Assembly (NCBI RefSeq): GCF_041080655.1
Contig: NZ_CP163525.1
Coordinates: forward strand, 9,052,001-9,116,000
DNA: 64,000 nt
DNA from: Streptomyces sp. CG4
Lineage (GTDB): Bacteria; Actinomycetota; Actinomycetes; Streptomycetales; Streptomycetaceae
Direction of reading: 5' to 3'
Below the pieces are notes generated by a model. It was given only the letters and a program-made list of their open reading frames with translations, was not told the origin of the DNA and ran no database searches. Shown here in pieces: positions 1-8,241 of the stretch. How positions within the stretch are numbered: position 1 is the first letter of the stretch; each line of letters opens with the position of its first letter. Both the position numbers and the translations under genes were made by a program.

Positions 1-803
1 GTCGGGCTCACTCCCGTGACCGGGCGGTAGACCACGCCGGGGCGGGAGTAGAACCGCGCGGCGGACTCGGGCGCGAGCGCGATGCCGTATCCGTTGGCGA
101 TGGCGCTCAGCCAGTCGTCGGGCTGTTCGGTGACCGCGCCGACGCGGACCGGGTGCCCCTCGCGCTCGTCGGCGGCCAGCCAGTGATCGCGCCAGGCGCC
201 GGTCTCCTCGGGCGCGGCGACGAACGGCTCGTCCCACAGCTCGCGGAAGGCGATCTCGGCGCGCCCCGCGAGCCGATGCCCGCTCGGCAACGCCACCCAT
301 CGCGCCTCGCTGAACAGCATCTCGACCCGCAGTGCGGCCTGGCCCGGGAAGGGCAGCCGCAGCAGCGCCGCGTCCACCTCACCGTCGGCCAGCCCCGCAC
401 TCGGGTTCGTCCAGGCCGCCTGGCGCAGTTCGGCCCGCCACCCGGGCCGCCGCCGGGCGAACTCGGCGACGATCTCCCGCGTCGCCTCGTTGGCCGCGCT
501 CGCCACGAACCCCACGCGCAAGACCCGTGCGGCCTGCCGTCCGGCGGCCCTCGTGGCGCGCAGGGTCTCGTCCCAGGAGGCGAGCAGCGCCGGGGCCCGG
601 CGCGCGAGTGCACGGCCCGCGTCCGTCAGCGCCATGCCGGCGCGCGAGCGCTCGAAGAGCCGTACGCCGAGCTGGGTCTCCAACTGCCGGATCTGCTTGG
701 TCAGGGCCGGCTGGGACACGAACACGCGCTCGGCGGCCCGGGTGAGGCTGCCGTCCTCGGCGACGGCGAGGAAGGAACGCAGCAGACGCGTGTCGACATC
801 CAT
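1..803 (-). CDS. LysR family transcriptional regulator (3' end off window)
   Basis: The protein begins MDVDTRLLRSFLAVAEDGS and has the typical LysR N-terminal winged helix-turn-helix: residues 1-60 include LTRAAERVFVSQPALTKQIRQ and LGVRLFERSRAGMALTDAG. An effector-binding periplasmic-binding-protein fold follows (RVLRVGFVASAANEATREIV and onward). The frame stays open to base 1, so the last part of the effector domain lies outside the window. It is divergent from the DoxX-type gene at 899, the usual arrangement when a LysR protein controls its neighbour and itself. The effector is unknown. Confidence 0.93.
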   Translation of the reverse strand, partial: MDVDTRLLRSFLAVAEDGSLTRAAERVFVSQPALTKQIRQLETQLGVRLFERSRAGMALTDAGRALARRAPALLASWDETLRATRAAGRQAARVLRVGFVASAANEATREIVAEFARRRPGWRAELRQAAWTNPSAGLADGEVDAALLRLPFPGQAALRVEMLFSEARWVALPSGHRLAGRAEIAFRELWDEPFVAAPEETGAWRDHWLAADEREGHPVRVGAVTEQPDDWLSAIANGYGIALAPESAARFYSRPGVVYRPVTGVSP

Positions 804-898
804 TCCGACAGGTTATAGACGCTGGTATTGGACGTCATGCCGACCCCGCGGAGAGGGTGGATTCACCCCCGGAACCACGCTGCGAAAGGTCCGCCGTC
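804..898. promoter_or_regulatory. Divergent promoter region of the LysR and DoxX genes
   Basis: This 95-base gap is AT-richer than its flanks. It carries TATAGACGCTGGTATTGG at 814-831, with an ATA-N8-TAT inverted repeat (815-817 and 826-828). Such a site fits the loose LysR-box pattern and is the best candidate for the regulator's binding site. This is inference from position and symmetry only. Confidence 0.35.
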
Positions 899-1249
899 AT
901 GGAACTCGCCTATGTGACCGTCACCTGCGCCGCCGTCCTGGCCAACGCGGGCATCGCGGCGGCCGACCTCGCGAAGGCGCGCTTCGTGCTCGCCAACTCG
1001 GCCGAGGTCGGCATCGCACCCGCCTGGCTCCCCTCGCTGGCGCTGCTGAAGGCCGCAGGAGCGGCCGGGCTGCTCCTCGGCCTGTTCGGCGTACGCCCGC
1101 TCGGGATCGCGGCCGGTGCCGGCCTGGTGCTGTTCTACCTGGGGGCGATGGCCGCGCATGTGCGGGCGCGGGTGTTCCGCACCATGGCGTTCCCGGGCCT
1201 CTACCTCGCCCTGGCCGCGGGCGCCCTGGCCCTGGCGGCGACCCGGTGA
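899..1249 (+). CDS. DoxX-like small membrane protein
   Basis: A 116-residue protein made almost entirely of four hydrophobic helices (roughly residues 4-22, 38-58, 62-82, 92-115). It carries the DoxX-family arrangement LPSLALLKAAGAAGLLLGLFG followed by GLVLFYLGAMAAHVRAR. I start it at ATG 899 because GAAAGG lies about 10 bases upstream; an in-frame upstream start at 857 would add 14 non-hydrophobic residues. DoxX-like proteins are often linked to redox or thiol stress, but no biochemical role can be assigned here. It is divergent from the LysR gene and probably its target. Confidence 0.82.
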   Translation: MELAYVTVTCAAVLANAGIAAADLAKARFVLANSAEVGIAPAWLPSLALLKAAGAAGLLLGLFGVRPLGIAAGAGLVLFYLGAMAAHVRARVFRTMAFPGLYLALAAGALALAATR

Positions 1250-1282
1250 CCCAGGGCCGCGCGGAGCGGCTTCGGAGCCCGC

Positions 1283-2485
1283 TCACGGCAGGCGCTCCAG
1301 AGCGACCAGCGCCGCGTCGTCGTCGAGGTCGCCGCGCACATGGCGCAGCAGATCGCGGCGCAGGGCGGCCACCATCGCCTCCAGCGTGCGCCCGGCGTGC
1401 GCCTGCACCTGGGCGCCCAGGTCGTGGAAGCGGCCCTGGCGGTCGCGGGCCTCGATGAATCCGTCGGTGTACAGCACGAGCCGGTCGCCCGGACCGAACG
1501 GCACGGTCTGGGCGACCGGCCGTGCGGCCAGCAGATCGCCCAGACCGAGCGGTGCGCCGGGCTGTTCCGGCTCGGACGCCCGCACCTCGCCCGCGTGGAC
1601 GGCGTACGGCTCGGGGTGGCCGCAGTGCACCATGCGGGCGACGGGCTCGCCGGGCGGGAACTCCACCAGGAGTGCCGTGGCGAACCGCTCCGTGAACAGG
1701 GCGCTCGTGTCACGGTCGTCGAAGCTCTCCGCGTCCGGGTCGCCGTCGAGCGCGGCGATGTGCCGACGGGCCCGTGCGTCGAGTTGCTCCGCGACCTTCG
1801 TCAGCGAAGGCTCCCGGAACGCCAGGTCACGGAACGCGCCGAGCAGGGTCGCCGAGGCGCCGACGGCCTCGAGTCCCTTGCCCCGTACGTCGCCGATCAC
1901 GATCCGCGTGCCGTACGGCGTGCGCAGCGCCTCGTAGAAGTCGCCGCCGATCCGCGCCTCCGACTCGGCCGGCAGATAGACGCCGCTCAGGGCGAGCGAG
2001 CCGATCCGCTGGGGGAGTGGATGCATCAGGGCGCACTGCGCGGTCTCGGCCACGAAGCGGATCCGCTGGAGCTGCCGTTCCCGGCGCTGGCGCAGGGAAC
2101 ACGCGGCCAGCGAGGTCAGCCCGACGACGAACAGGCTGGCCAGAGCGACATTCGTGTCCGGATGTCCCCAGCCGCCCGCGTCCCGGTGGAGCAGCGCCGC
2201 GATCACGAGCACGGCGAGGGCCAGCACCGACGTCGCCCACCACGGCAGCAGTACGGCGGCCAGCACCGGGACGGCGGCCATGACCGGTGAGACGTGCAGC
2301 CAGTCCGGGGTGATCACATCGGTGGCGGTGACGACCACCATGAGCACCACGGGGGCCGTGGCCAGGAGCGCGCGGGAGCCGGTGGGGCGGTTCCAGGCTC
2401 TCGGGGACCGTGCCTTCGGCTTCCGGCGCGCAGGTGCGGCGTGCCCGGTGGGGGTGTCCTGAAGATCAGTGGTGTGAGAGGTCAT
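1283..2485 (-). CDS. Membrane-anchored PP2C (SpoIIE-type) serine phosphatase
   Basis: A 400-residue protein. About four transmembrane segments occupy residues 40-130 (VVLMVVVTATDVI, VMAAVPVLAAVLLPWW and following). A cytosolic PP2C/SpoIIE phosphatase domain fills residues 165-400, with metal-binding motifs IGGDFYEAL, GDVRGKGLEAVG and a terminal DDDAALVALE. These phosphatases dephosphorylate anti-sigma-factor antagonists in Streptomyces partner-switching pathways; no such partner is encoded nearby. The start codon at 2485 overlaps the stop of the upstream exporter gene by four bases (ATGA), so the two are cotranslated. A longer upstream in-frame extension overlaps the exporter and is not real. 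Confidence 0.93.
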   Translation of the reverse strand: MTSHTTDLQDTPTGHAAPARRKPKARSPRAWNRPTGSRALLATAPVVLMVVVTATDVITPDWLHVSPVMAAVPVLAAVLLPWWATSVLALAVLVIAALLHRDAGGWGHPDTNVALASLFVVGLTSLAACSLRQRRERQLQRIRFVAETAQCALMHPLPQRIGSLALSGVYLPAESEARIGGDFYEALRTPYGTRIVIGDVRGKGLEAVGASATLLGAFRDLAFREPSLTKVAEQLDARARRHIAALDGDPDAESFDDRDTSALFTERFATALLVEFPPGEPVARMVHCGHPEPYAVHAGEVRASEPEQPGAPLGLGDLLAARPVAQTVPFGPGDRLVLYTDGFIEARDRQGRFHDLGAQVQAHAGRTLEAMVAALRRDLLRHVRGDLDDDAALVALERLP

Positions 2486-3582
2486 CGTCGTGGTGTGGGC
2501 CGTAGCGGGTCGAGGATCCGGTGGGATCGCGCGGATGGCGTGGGCACGGGCGCCGACAGGCAGGTCAGGGCCGACTCCAGCGGGCGCAGAAGACGCTCGT
2601 CCCGGGCGGCCCGGTCCGGGGCCTCGCGGGCGGGGGCCTCCAGCCGGGCGAGGGCCTGTCGGGCGGCGGGCAGGGCCGGGTGCGGCCGGCCGCCGCGGCA
2701 GGAGTAGGCGCACAGGGCGGTCGCCCGCAGCAGACGGGCGTACGGCCGCGCGAACCCGGAGCCGGGGCGTGACTCCTCGGCCGCGTCGGGCTGGCTGTCC
2801 AGGACCCGGCCCGTCGCGCTCACCTGCCCGGCCACGTCGCTCAGCGTGCGCAGCACCCGGTGGTCCAGGTGCGAGCGGCGGCGCCGGGCGGTCGGCCGGG
2901 GGTTCCAGCGCATGCTCTCGTGCGCTTCGTCGATGGCGGTCCGGGCGCGGGTCAGCGCCGTGCCGAGGTCGTCCTCCCAGGATGGGCCGAGGACCTTCCG
3001 CGGCTGCTCGTGCCGCAGGACCGCGTCGGCCAGGCCGTCGAGGTGCCGGGCGATCAGCAGCCGCAGGTCCTCCAGCGCCCGCTCGGCGGACCGCACCCGC
3101 ACGGTGGGGAACAGCAGCACGCTGCACGCCAGCCCGAACGCGATGCCCACGACGATCTCCGCGAGGTGCGTGGCCAGCTCGGCGGGCTGGCGGCCACGGA
3201 CCAGGGCGAAGGTGATCAGGGCGGTCGTCGGCACGTGAAGGCCGTAGTGGCCGAGGAATCCATGCCGGGCCAGCAGCGCGGAAGCGAAGACGACGACGGC
3301 CAGTCCCACCATGCCGGGCTCGGCGTACAGCGCGCCGGGTACGGCGACGAGAACGCCGAGCAGACATCCGGCGGCGTACCGGGTGGCGGCCGAGACCGTG
3401 GCAACGACCGTTGTCTCGACGATGAGGACGGCCGCGACGGCACCCGCGTAGGGGTCGCTGACGTGCAGCAGCAGCGCACAGGTCTGCCAGGTCAGCCCGG
3501 CCGCCACCGTTGCCCGCGCGGCCTCGGCGCCGCCGGTCTGTCTGATCCGTGCCAGGAGTGCGGGCCATCGTGCGCCGTGCAT
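2482..3582 (-). CDS. FUSC/aromatic acid exporter-like membrane protein
   Basis: A 366-residue protein. Its N-terminal half has six hydrophobic segments (residues about 25-150, e.g. GAVAAVLIVETTVVATVSAATRY without the charged ends, and LLGVLVAVPGALYAEPGMVG). A charged cytosolic half includes RSAERALEDLRLLIARHLD. This is the FUSC / ArAE (DUF939-like) layout proposed for aromatic-acid or small-molecule efflux. I start at ATG 3582 because AAAGGGA precedes it by about ten bases; an earlier in-frame ATG adds 25 residues without a ribosome site. It is coupled to the downstream phosphatase by an ATGA overlap. Substrate unknown. Confidence 0.82.
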   Translation of the reverse strand: MHGARWPALLARIRQTGGAEAARATVAAGLTWQTCALLLHVSDPYAGAVAAVLIVETTVVATVSAATRYAAGCLLGVLVAVPGALYAEPGMVGLAVVVFASALLARHGFLGHYGLHVPTTALITFALVRGRQPAELATHLAEIVVGIAFGLACSVLLFPTVRVRSAERALEDLRLLIARHLDGLADAVLRHEQPRKVLGPSWEDDLGTALTRARTAIDEAHESMRWNPRPTARRRRSHLDHRVLRTLSDVAGQVSATGRVLDSQPDAAEESRPGSGFARPYARLLRATALCAYSCRGGRPHPALPAARQALARLEAPAREAPDRAARDERLLRPLESALTCLSAPVPTPSARSHRILDPLRPTPRR

Positions 3583-3703
3583 GTCTCGTACGTCCCTTTC
3601 CACGGCAGGTCCCTTCGACGAGCAAGACCGCCAAGGGTAAACGGACAAATAGGCCATATGCCAAATAAGGAATTTGTATGGGCGGCCGTCACCCGTGTCG
3701 ATG

Positions 3704-3725
3704 GGGGAGAGGGCTCACTCTCCCC
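3704..3725. promoter_or_regulatory. Perfect 8-bp hairpin in a divergent intergenic region
   Basis: GGGGAGAG (3704-3711), loop GGCTCA, CTCTCCCC (3718-3725). It lies between the exporter gene (leftward) and the secreted phosphoesterase gene (rightward). It could be an operator or a 5'-leader structure. The 3583-3865 gap also has an AT-rich block (3643-3680) suited to a promoter. Confidence 0.4.
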
Positions 3726-3865
3726 GAACTTGTCTGGTCAAGTTTGGTCGTGGTTCTTCCGCCCGACAGCGGCGCCCACTACTCATGTCCCGTTCGTTGC
3801 GCACAGTCAGGCCGTGCGGCCTTCGCACCGCACGGCACCCTCACCAACGGGACGAGGTACCACGT

Positions 3866-5671
3866 ATGCGACTGCGCTGGAGATCCCTCGGCGGGCTGCT
3901 CGCCCTCCACGGCGCACTGCTCGTCGCCGCTCCCGCCCCCGCCCAGGCGGCCGGCGGCAGCGGCAATCTCATCGTCAACGGCGATGCGGAGAGCGGCGGT
4001 TACTGCACCGGCGACTGGGCGGCCGCCACCACCGTGCCCGGCTGGACCACCGAGGCCGGCGGCCCGAACGTCATGTGCCACTCCGTCGCCTCCTTCGGGC
4101 TGCCCGGCGACGGCAAGACGCCCGGCAAGGCCTTCTTCGCACCCGGCAACTTCGGCGACGGCGCGATGACCCAGACCGTGGACGTCTCCTCCGCGGCCAC
4201 GGCCATCGACGGCGGCGGAGTGCACTACGACCTCTCCGGCTGGCTCGGCGGCTGGACCACCTACGCCGGTCATGTCGCGGTGAGCCTGCACTTCCACGAC
4301 GGCGGCGGGCATCCCGTCGGCGCCACCGCCAAGCTGCCCACCGTGTCCGCGAGTGACCGGGGCCAGGCCACCAAGTTCCTCTCGCGCAGCGCCACCGGCG
4401 CGGTCCCGGCCGGGACCCGGTCCATCCAGGTCGAGGTGCAGTTCCTGTCGACGAGCAGTGAGACCGGCTATCTCGACAACCTCTCCCTCACCCTGGACAC
4501 CCCGGTCGCCGCCCCCGCCGCGCTCGCTCCGCCCGCCTCCCAGGTCCCGGGCTACGACCACGTGTTCATGGTCATGATGGAGAACACCGACTACTCCCAG
4601 GTCATGAACGACCCGGCGGACACGCCGTACATGCACAGCCTCATGACCCAGGGCGCCACGCTCACCGACTTCCACGGCGTCTACCACCCGAGCGACGAGA
4701 ACTACCTCGCCATCTCGGGAGGTGACACCTACACCAAGGGCGCCACCTACTTCCCGAACATCAACTCCCCCGAGCGCAACCTCGGTGACACCCTGGAGGC
4801 GGCCGGCAAGAGCTGGAAGGCCTACGAGCAGGGCATGGGCACCCCCTGCAACACCAAGAACAACAACGACAGTTACTACCAGCCCGACGACGCGCCCTTC
4901 ATCAACTACACCGACATCAGCGGCGACGCCTCCCGCTGCGCGGCCCACCTGTTCGACACCACACAGCTGACCACCGACCTGAAGTCCGCGGCCACCACCC
5001 CGGACTTCTCCTGGATCGCCGCCGACGACTACTACGACGGCGAGGCCTCCGGCAACGGCAACGCCACCAGCCTCAGGACGCAGGACGGCTGGCTGAAGCA
5101 GACCCTCGCCCCGGTCCTGTCCTCCCCGGCCTGGACCCAGCAGCGCTCCCTGCTCGTCCTCACCTGGGACGAGAGCTCCGGCGAGGCGTACAACCACGTC
5201 GCCACCACGGTCGTCGGCTCCCAGGGCACCGTCCCGGCCGGCACCAGCAGCCCGGCCCACTACGACCACTACGGCATCGGCCGCACCGTCGAGGACGCGC
5301 TCGGCCTGCCGGGCCTCACGGCCAACGACACCTATGCGACACCGCTCAACGCCGCGTTCGCCCCGTCCACCGCGACCAGGCCCACGCTCACCGGCGACCT
5401 GAACGCGGTCGCGGACGGCGGCAACGTCACCTTCCGCTACGCGGTGCCGTCGGCGGCCCAGGCGAACGCCAAGAACTGGATCGGCATCTACCCGGCGGGC
5501 GTCACCCCCGGCAAGCAGTCCTCGCTCACCTGGTCCTACGCCCCGAACGCCAGCGGCGCCCTCACCTTCCCCACCGGCAAGCTGAGCGGCCCGGGGACGT
5601 ACGACGTGTACTACCTCGCCAATGACGGCTACTCGGTCCTGGCCGGACCGTTCTCGGTGACCGTCGGCTGA
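3866..5671 (+). CDS. Secreted phosphoesterase (acid-phosphatase / phospholipase C superfamily)
   Basis: A 601-residue exported protein. A Sec signal peptide (MRLRWRSLGGLLALHGALLV... cleaved after AQA) precedes a beta-rich jelly-roll-like domain (residues 30-215: NLIVNGDAESGG, GYLDNLSLTLD). The PF04185-type phosphoesterase domain (about 225-500) follows, with metal/phosphate motifs YDHVFMVMMENTDY, HPSDENYLAISGG and LVLTWDESSG. A C-terminal beta-sandwich (about 515-601) ends GTYDVYYLANDGYSVLAGPF. The start at 3866 follows ACGAGG. The family hydrolyses phosphate mono- or diesters outside the cell; the substrate is not predictable. The N-terminal domain resembles DUF642/CBM-type modules and may bind polysaccharide. 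Confidence 0.9.
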   Translation: MRLRWRSLGGLLALHGALLVAAPAPAQAAGGSGNLIVNGDAESGGYCTGDWAAATTVPGWTTEAGGPNVMCHSVASFGLPGDGKTPGKAFFAPGNFGDGAMTQTVDVSSAATAIDGGGVHYDLSGWLGGWTTYAGHVAVSLHFHDGGGHPVGATAKLPTVSASDRGQATKFLSRSATGAVPAGTRSIQVEVQFLSTSSETGYLDNLSLTLDTPVAAPAALAPPASQVPGYDHVFMVMMENTDYSQVMNDPADTPYMHSLMTQGATLTDFHGVYHPSDENYLAISGGDTYTKGATYFPNINSPERNLGDTLEAAGKSWKAYEQGMGTPCNTKNNNDSYYQPDDAPFINYTDISGDASRCAAHLFDTTQLTTDLKSAATTPDFSWIAADDYYDGEASGNGNATSLRTQDGWLKQTLAPVLSSPAWTQQRSLLVLTWDESSGEAYNHVATTVVGSQGTVPAGTSSPAHYDHYGIGRTVEDALGLPGLTANDTYATPLNAAFAPSTATRPTLTGDLNAVADGGNVTFRYAVPSAAQANAKNWIGIYPAGVTPGKQSSLTWSYAPNASGALTFPTGKLSGPGTYDVYYLANDGYSVLAGPFSVTVG

Positions 5672-5687
5672 CCGCCCCTCCTCGAGA

Positions 5688-5792
5688 CACCGGGCCCACG
5701 CGCCGCCGCCCGGCGGACCAGCCCACGGACTCTCCCGCCGTGGCCTGCTGATTCCTCCGCCATGTCCAGGCGGCCGGCGCGTGGGCCCGGTG
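5688..5792. terminator. Long branched bidirectional terminator-like hairpin
   Basis: A perfect 18-bp stem: CACCGGGCCCACGCGCCG (5688-5705) pairs with CGGCGCGTGGGCCCGGTG (5775-5792). The 69-base loop contains a second stem, CCACGG (5723-5728) with CCGTGG (5738-5743). It sits between two convergent genes, so it can end transcription from both sides. There is no U tract, as is common in Streptomyces. Confidence 0.7.
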
Positions 5793-5803
5793 GTCCTCTT
5801 GGC

Positions 5804-6034
5804 TCACAGGCCCAGGGAGATGGCCACGCGGGTCAGCTCGGCCGTGTTGGTGATGTTCAGCTTGGCCCGGATCCGGCGAAGGTAGGCGTCCACGGTGTGG
5901 GTGGACAGCCCCATGTGGCGGGCGGTCTGGAGATATGTGCGGCCGGCGGCGATGTGCCGGAGCGTCTCCCGCTCGCGCGGAGCCAGCGCGGGGGCGGGGG
6001 CCTCGGTGTGCGGCGTGGCGAGAGTGGCGCTCAT
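5804..6034 (-). CDS. Stand-alone LuxR-type helix-turn-helix protein
   Basis: A 76-residue protein that is little more than a GerE/LuxR DNA-binding domain: LAPRERETLRHIAAGRTYLQ, TARHMGLSTHTVDAYLRRIR, AKLNITNTAELTRVAISLGL. There is no receiver or sensor domain. ATG 6034 is chosen because GGAGGA lies 7-12 bases upstream; the upstream in-frame extension has no ribosome site. Unlike normal LuxR regulators it has no built-in input, so it may act constitutively or as a partner of the NarL-type regulator encoded just upstream on the same strand. Confidence 0.82.
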   Translation of the reverse strand: MSATLATPHTEAPAPALAPRERETLRHIAAGRTYLQTARHMGLSTHTVDAYLRRIRAKLNITNTAELTRVAISLGL

Positions 6035-6204
6035 GGTGCTGTCCTCCGGCGAGGTATCTGACCGTTTGGGCGTTTTGCCCTTGTTGCTCCAGATTGCTGG
6101 CCGGACGTCATGGCGCTGTCCGTCGACTGTCACAGGCGCGTCACAGGGAACGGCACATGGTTTACCGGACATGATGTACGGGACGTGGTCTACACCACTC
6201 CGGG

Positions 6205-6882
6205 TCAGGGCCCTGCGAGACCGGCCCGGTGGGCGAACAGGGCCGCCTGGACCCGGTTTTCCAGACCCAGCCGGGTCAGGATGCGGTTGACCCGGCTCTT
6301 CACGGTCGCCTCACTGAGCCCCAGGTCCACCGCGATCCGCGCGTTGGACAGCCCCCGCGCGACCAGCACGAGGACCTCGATCTCGCGCTCGGTGAGCGCG
6401 CCGGCCTCCGGTACCGGGGCCGGCGCGGGGGAGACGAGGGCGGGCGGCAGCGCGGTGACGGTGTCGATCAGGCGCCGGGTGACGCTCGGGGCGAGTACGG
6501 ACTCGCCGTCGGCCGCGGCGCGGAGCGCCCCGGCGAGCTGGTCGGGCCGGCTGTTCTTCAGCAGGAAGCCGACGGCCCCGGCGCGCAGCGCCGCGTGCAC
6601 ATACTCGTCCAGGTCGAAGGTGGTCAGCACCAGCACCCGCGGTACCGGCCCCGGCCCCGGCCAGTCCTGCACGATCCGCCGGGTCGCCTCGACGCCGGTC
6701 GTGCCCGGCATCCGTACGTCCATCAGCACCACGTCCGGCCGCAGCGCCACAGCCCGGGCGACGGCCTGGTCGCCGTCGGCCGCCTCCCCGACGACGGTCA
6801 GACCCTCCCGGCGGTCGATGACGAGCCGCAGCGCGGTCCGTACGATCTCCTGGTCGTCCACGACGAGCACGCGTACGGTCAT
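6205..6882 (-). CDS. NarL/FixJ-type response regulator
   Basis: A 225-residue protein. The receiver domain (1-120) has acidic pocket D9/D10, phosphoacceptor D55 (VVLMDVRMPG), the conserved Thr (LVLTTFD) and Lys (FLLKN). A LuxR/GerE helix-turn-helix (about 160-220) follows: LTEREIEVLVLVARGLSNAR, VDLGLSEATVKSRVNRI. It overlaps the upstream histidine kinase gene by four bases (ATGA), so the pair forms one two-component system. A proline/alanine linker (PALVSPAPAPVPEAG) separates the domains. Targets are unknown. Confidence 0.95.
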   Translation of the reverse strand: MTVRVLVVDDQEIVRTALRLVIDRREGLTVVGEAADGDQAVARAVALRPDVVLMDVRMPGTTGVEATRRIVQDWPGPGPVPRVLVLTTFDLDEYVHAALRAGAVGFLLKNSRPDQLAGALRAAADGESVLAPSVTRRLIDTVTALPPALVSPAPAPVPEAGALTEREIEVLVLVARGLSNARIAVDLGLSEATVKSRVNRILTRLGLENRVQAALFAHRAGLAGP

Positions 6883-8105
6883 CGGTCCCCCTGTGCCGAT
6901 CCGGAATCCCGCCCGGACAGGACGGCCTGCAGCCGCCAGCCGCCGTCCGGACGCGGCCCCGCGTGCAGGGCGCCGTCGAAGGCCGCCACCCGTTCCCGCA
7001 TGCCGACGAGCCCGCGTCCGGTGCCGGGCACGGGCCGGTGGCCCGGGGCCGGCGCGTCGTTCTCCACCTCGATCGTCAGGCGCCTCTCGTCCCCGCGTAC
7101 GGCGACCCGCACACCGACCGGACCGGCGTGCTTGACCACGTTGGTCAGCGCCTCCTGGACGATCCGGTAGGCCGAGACCTGCATACCGGCCGGGAGGGCG
7201 TTGCCGGCGCGAGTCTCGGCGACACAGGTGACACGGCACCCCGCCGAGGCCGCGACGCCGACGAGCAAGTCGAGATGGTCCAGGGACGGCTCGGGCGCGA
7301 GATCGCGTTCGTCGAACGACAGCAGCCCGAGCAGCCGCCGCATCTCGGTGAGCGCCGTGTCGGCGGTCCGCGCGATGACGCCGACACCGTGCGCGGCCTC
7401 GCCCGCGTCGGGCGGATCGGTGGCCAGTACGTCCTCGGCGGCGCGGGCCTGGAGAGCGATCGCGCTGACGTGGTGGGCGACGACATCGTGCAGGTCGCGG
7501 GCGATCCGGGCCCGCTCGGTGAGCACCGCCTGCCGGGCGTTGAGCTCCTGCTCGGCCGCGAGCCGCCGGTTGAGTTCGCGCAGTCGTTCCGCGTCGGCGC
7601 CGATCCTGCGCCGCCCGTACCCCAGCAGCCAGGCCGCGGCGAAGAAGAACGCGAAGGTCGTGAAGCTGATCGGCTCCAGCGAGCCCAGGCGGGGCGGCTG
7701 CCAGTGCCCGGTCAGGGCATCCGTGACGGCGGTGGTGGCGAGGCAGCACAGGGTGAGCGGCCCGCTCGCCGGCGCCGGCGCGTACCGGGCCACGGCGTAC
7801 ACGCCGATCATCAGCAGAAACGGCCCGGGGACCTTCCCGTAGATCGGGGCGAGCGCCTGGAAGAGGACGTACAGCGCGGTCATCGCGACCAGGACGGCCC
7901 GCGGACGAGTCCGCCGCCACAGCAGCGGCACGGTCTGCGCGCCCCACAGCGCCACCCCCCAGCCCGGCGGCCGCGGTGTCCGGTCCAGCACCGTGACCAT
8001 GTCGAGCAGGGTGAGACCGCCGACCCACAGCGTGTCCGTCAGCCGCGGTCGGTCGGTGAGCCAGTGCTGTGCGGCTCGGGGCAGGGCGTTCACCTGGGAA
8101 GTCAT
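6879..8105 (-). CDS. Sensor histidine kinase (HisKA_3, NarL partner)
   Basis: A 408-residue protein. Membrane segments fill residues 25-165, with short loops and no large extracellular sensor domain. A coiled region (RLRELNRRLAAEQELNARQA) leads to the HisKA_3 dimerisation helix with phospho-acceptor H206 (RIARDLHDVVAHHVSAI). The HATPase_c domain ends with GTGRGLVGMRERVAAFDG. This is the intramembrane-sensing type common in Streptomyces. It is divergent from the acyltransferase gene at 8242; that gene is a possible target, but this is inference from position. Confidence 0.94.
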   Translation of the reverse strand: MTSQVNALPRAAQHWLTDRPRLTDTLWVGGLTLLDMVTVLDRTPRPPGWGVALWGAQTVPLLWRRTRPRAVLVAMTALYVLFQALAPIYGKVPGPFLLMIGVYAVARYAPAPASGPLTLCCLATTAVTDALTGHWQPPRLGSLEPISFTTFAFFFAAAWLLGYGRRRIGADAERLRELNRRLAAEQELNARQAVLTERARIARDLHDVVAHHVSAIALQARAAEDVLATDPPDAGEAAHGVGVIARTADTALTEMRRLLGLLSFDERDLAPEPSLDHLDLLVGVAASAGCRVTCVAETRAGNALPAGMQVSAYRIVQEALTNVVKHAGPVGVRVAVRGDERRLTIEVENDAPAPGHRPVPGTGRGLVGMRERVAAFDGALHAGPRPDGGWRLQAVLSGRDSGSAQGDR

Positions 8106-8241
8106 CTCGGTCCGTCAGGCTAGACGACACGGGGGCCGGGCGGATCCGCCGCCGGGCGGGCATCGAAAGATGCGTCGGCGCGCCGAGGATCGGCACCGCG
8201 CCCGAGGCGCGGCCGGGGCGCGCCGCCCTAGCGTCCCGGAC

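Noticed and set aside
1283..3664. The PP2C gene as a 793-residue protein
   Set aside because: The extra N-terminal part is an out-of-frame reading of the exporter gene; ATG 2485 with the ATGA overlap is the natural start.
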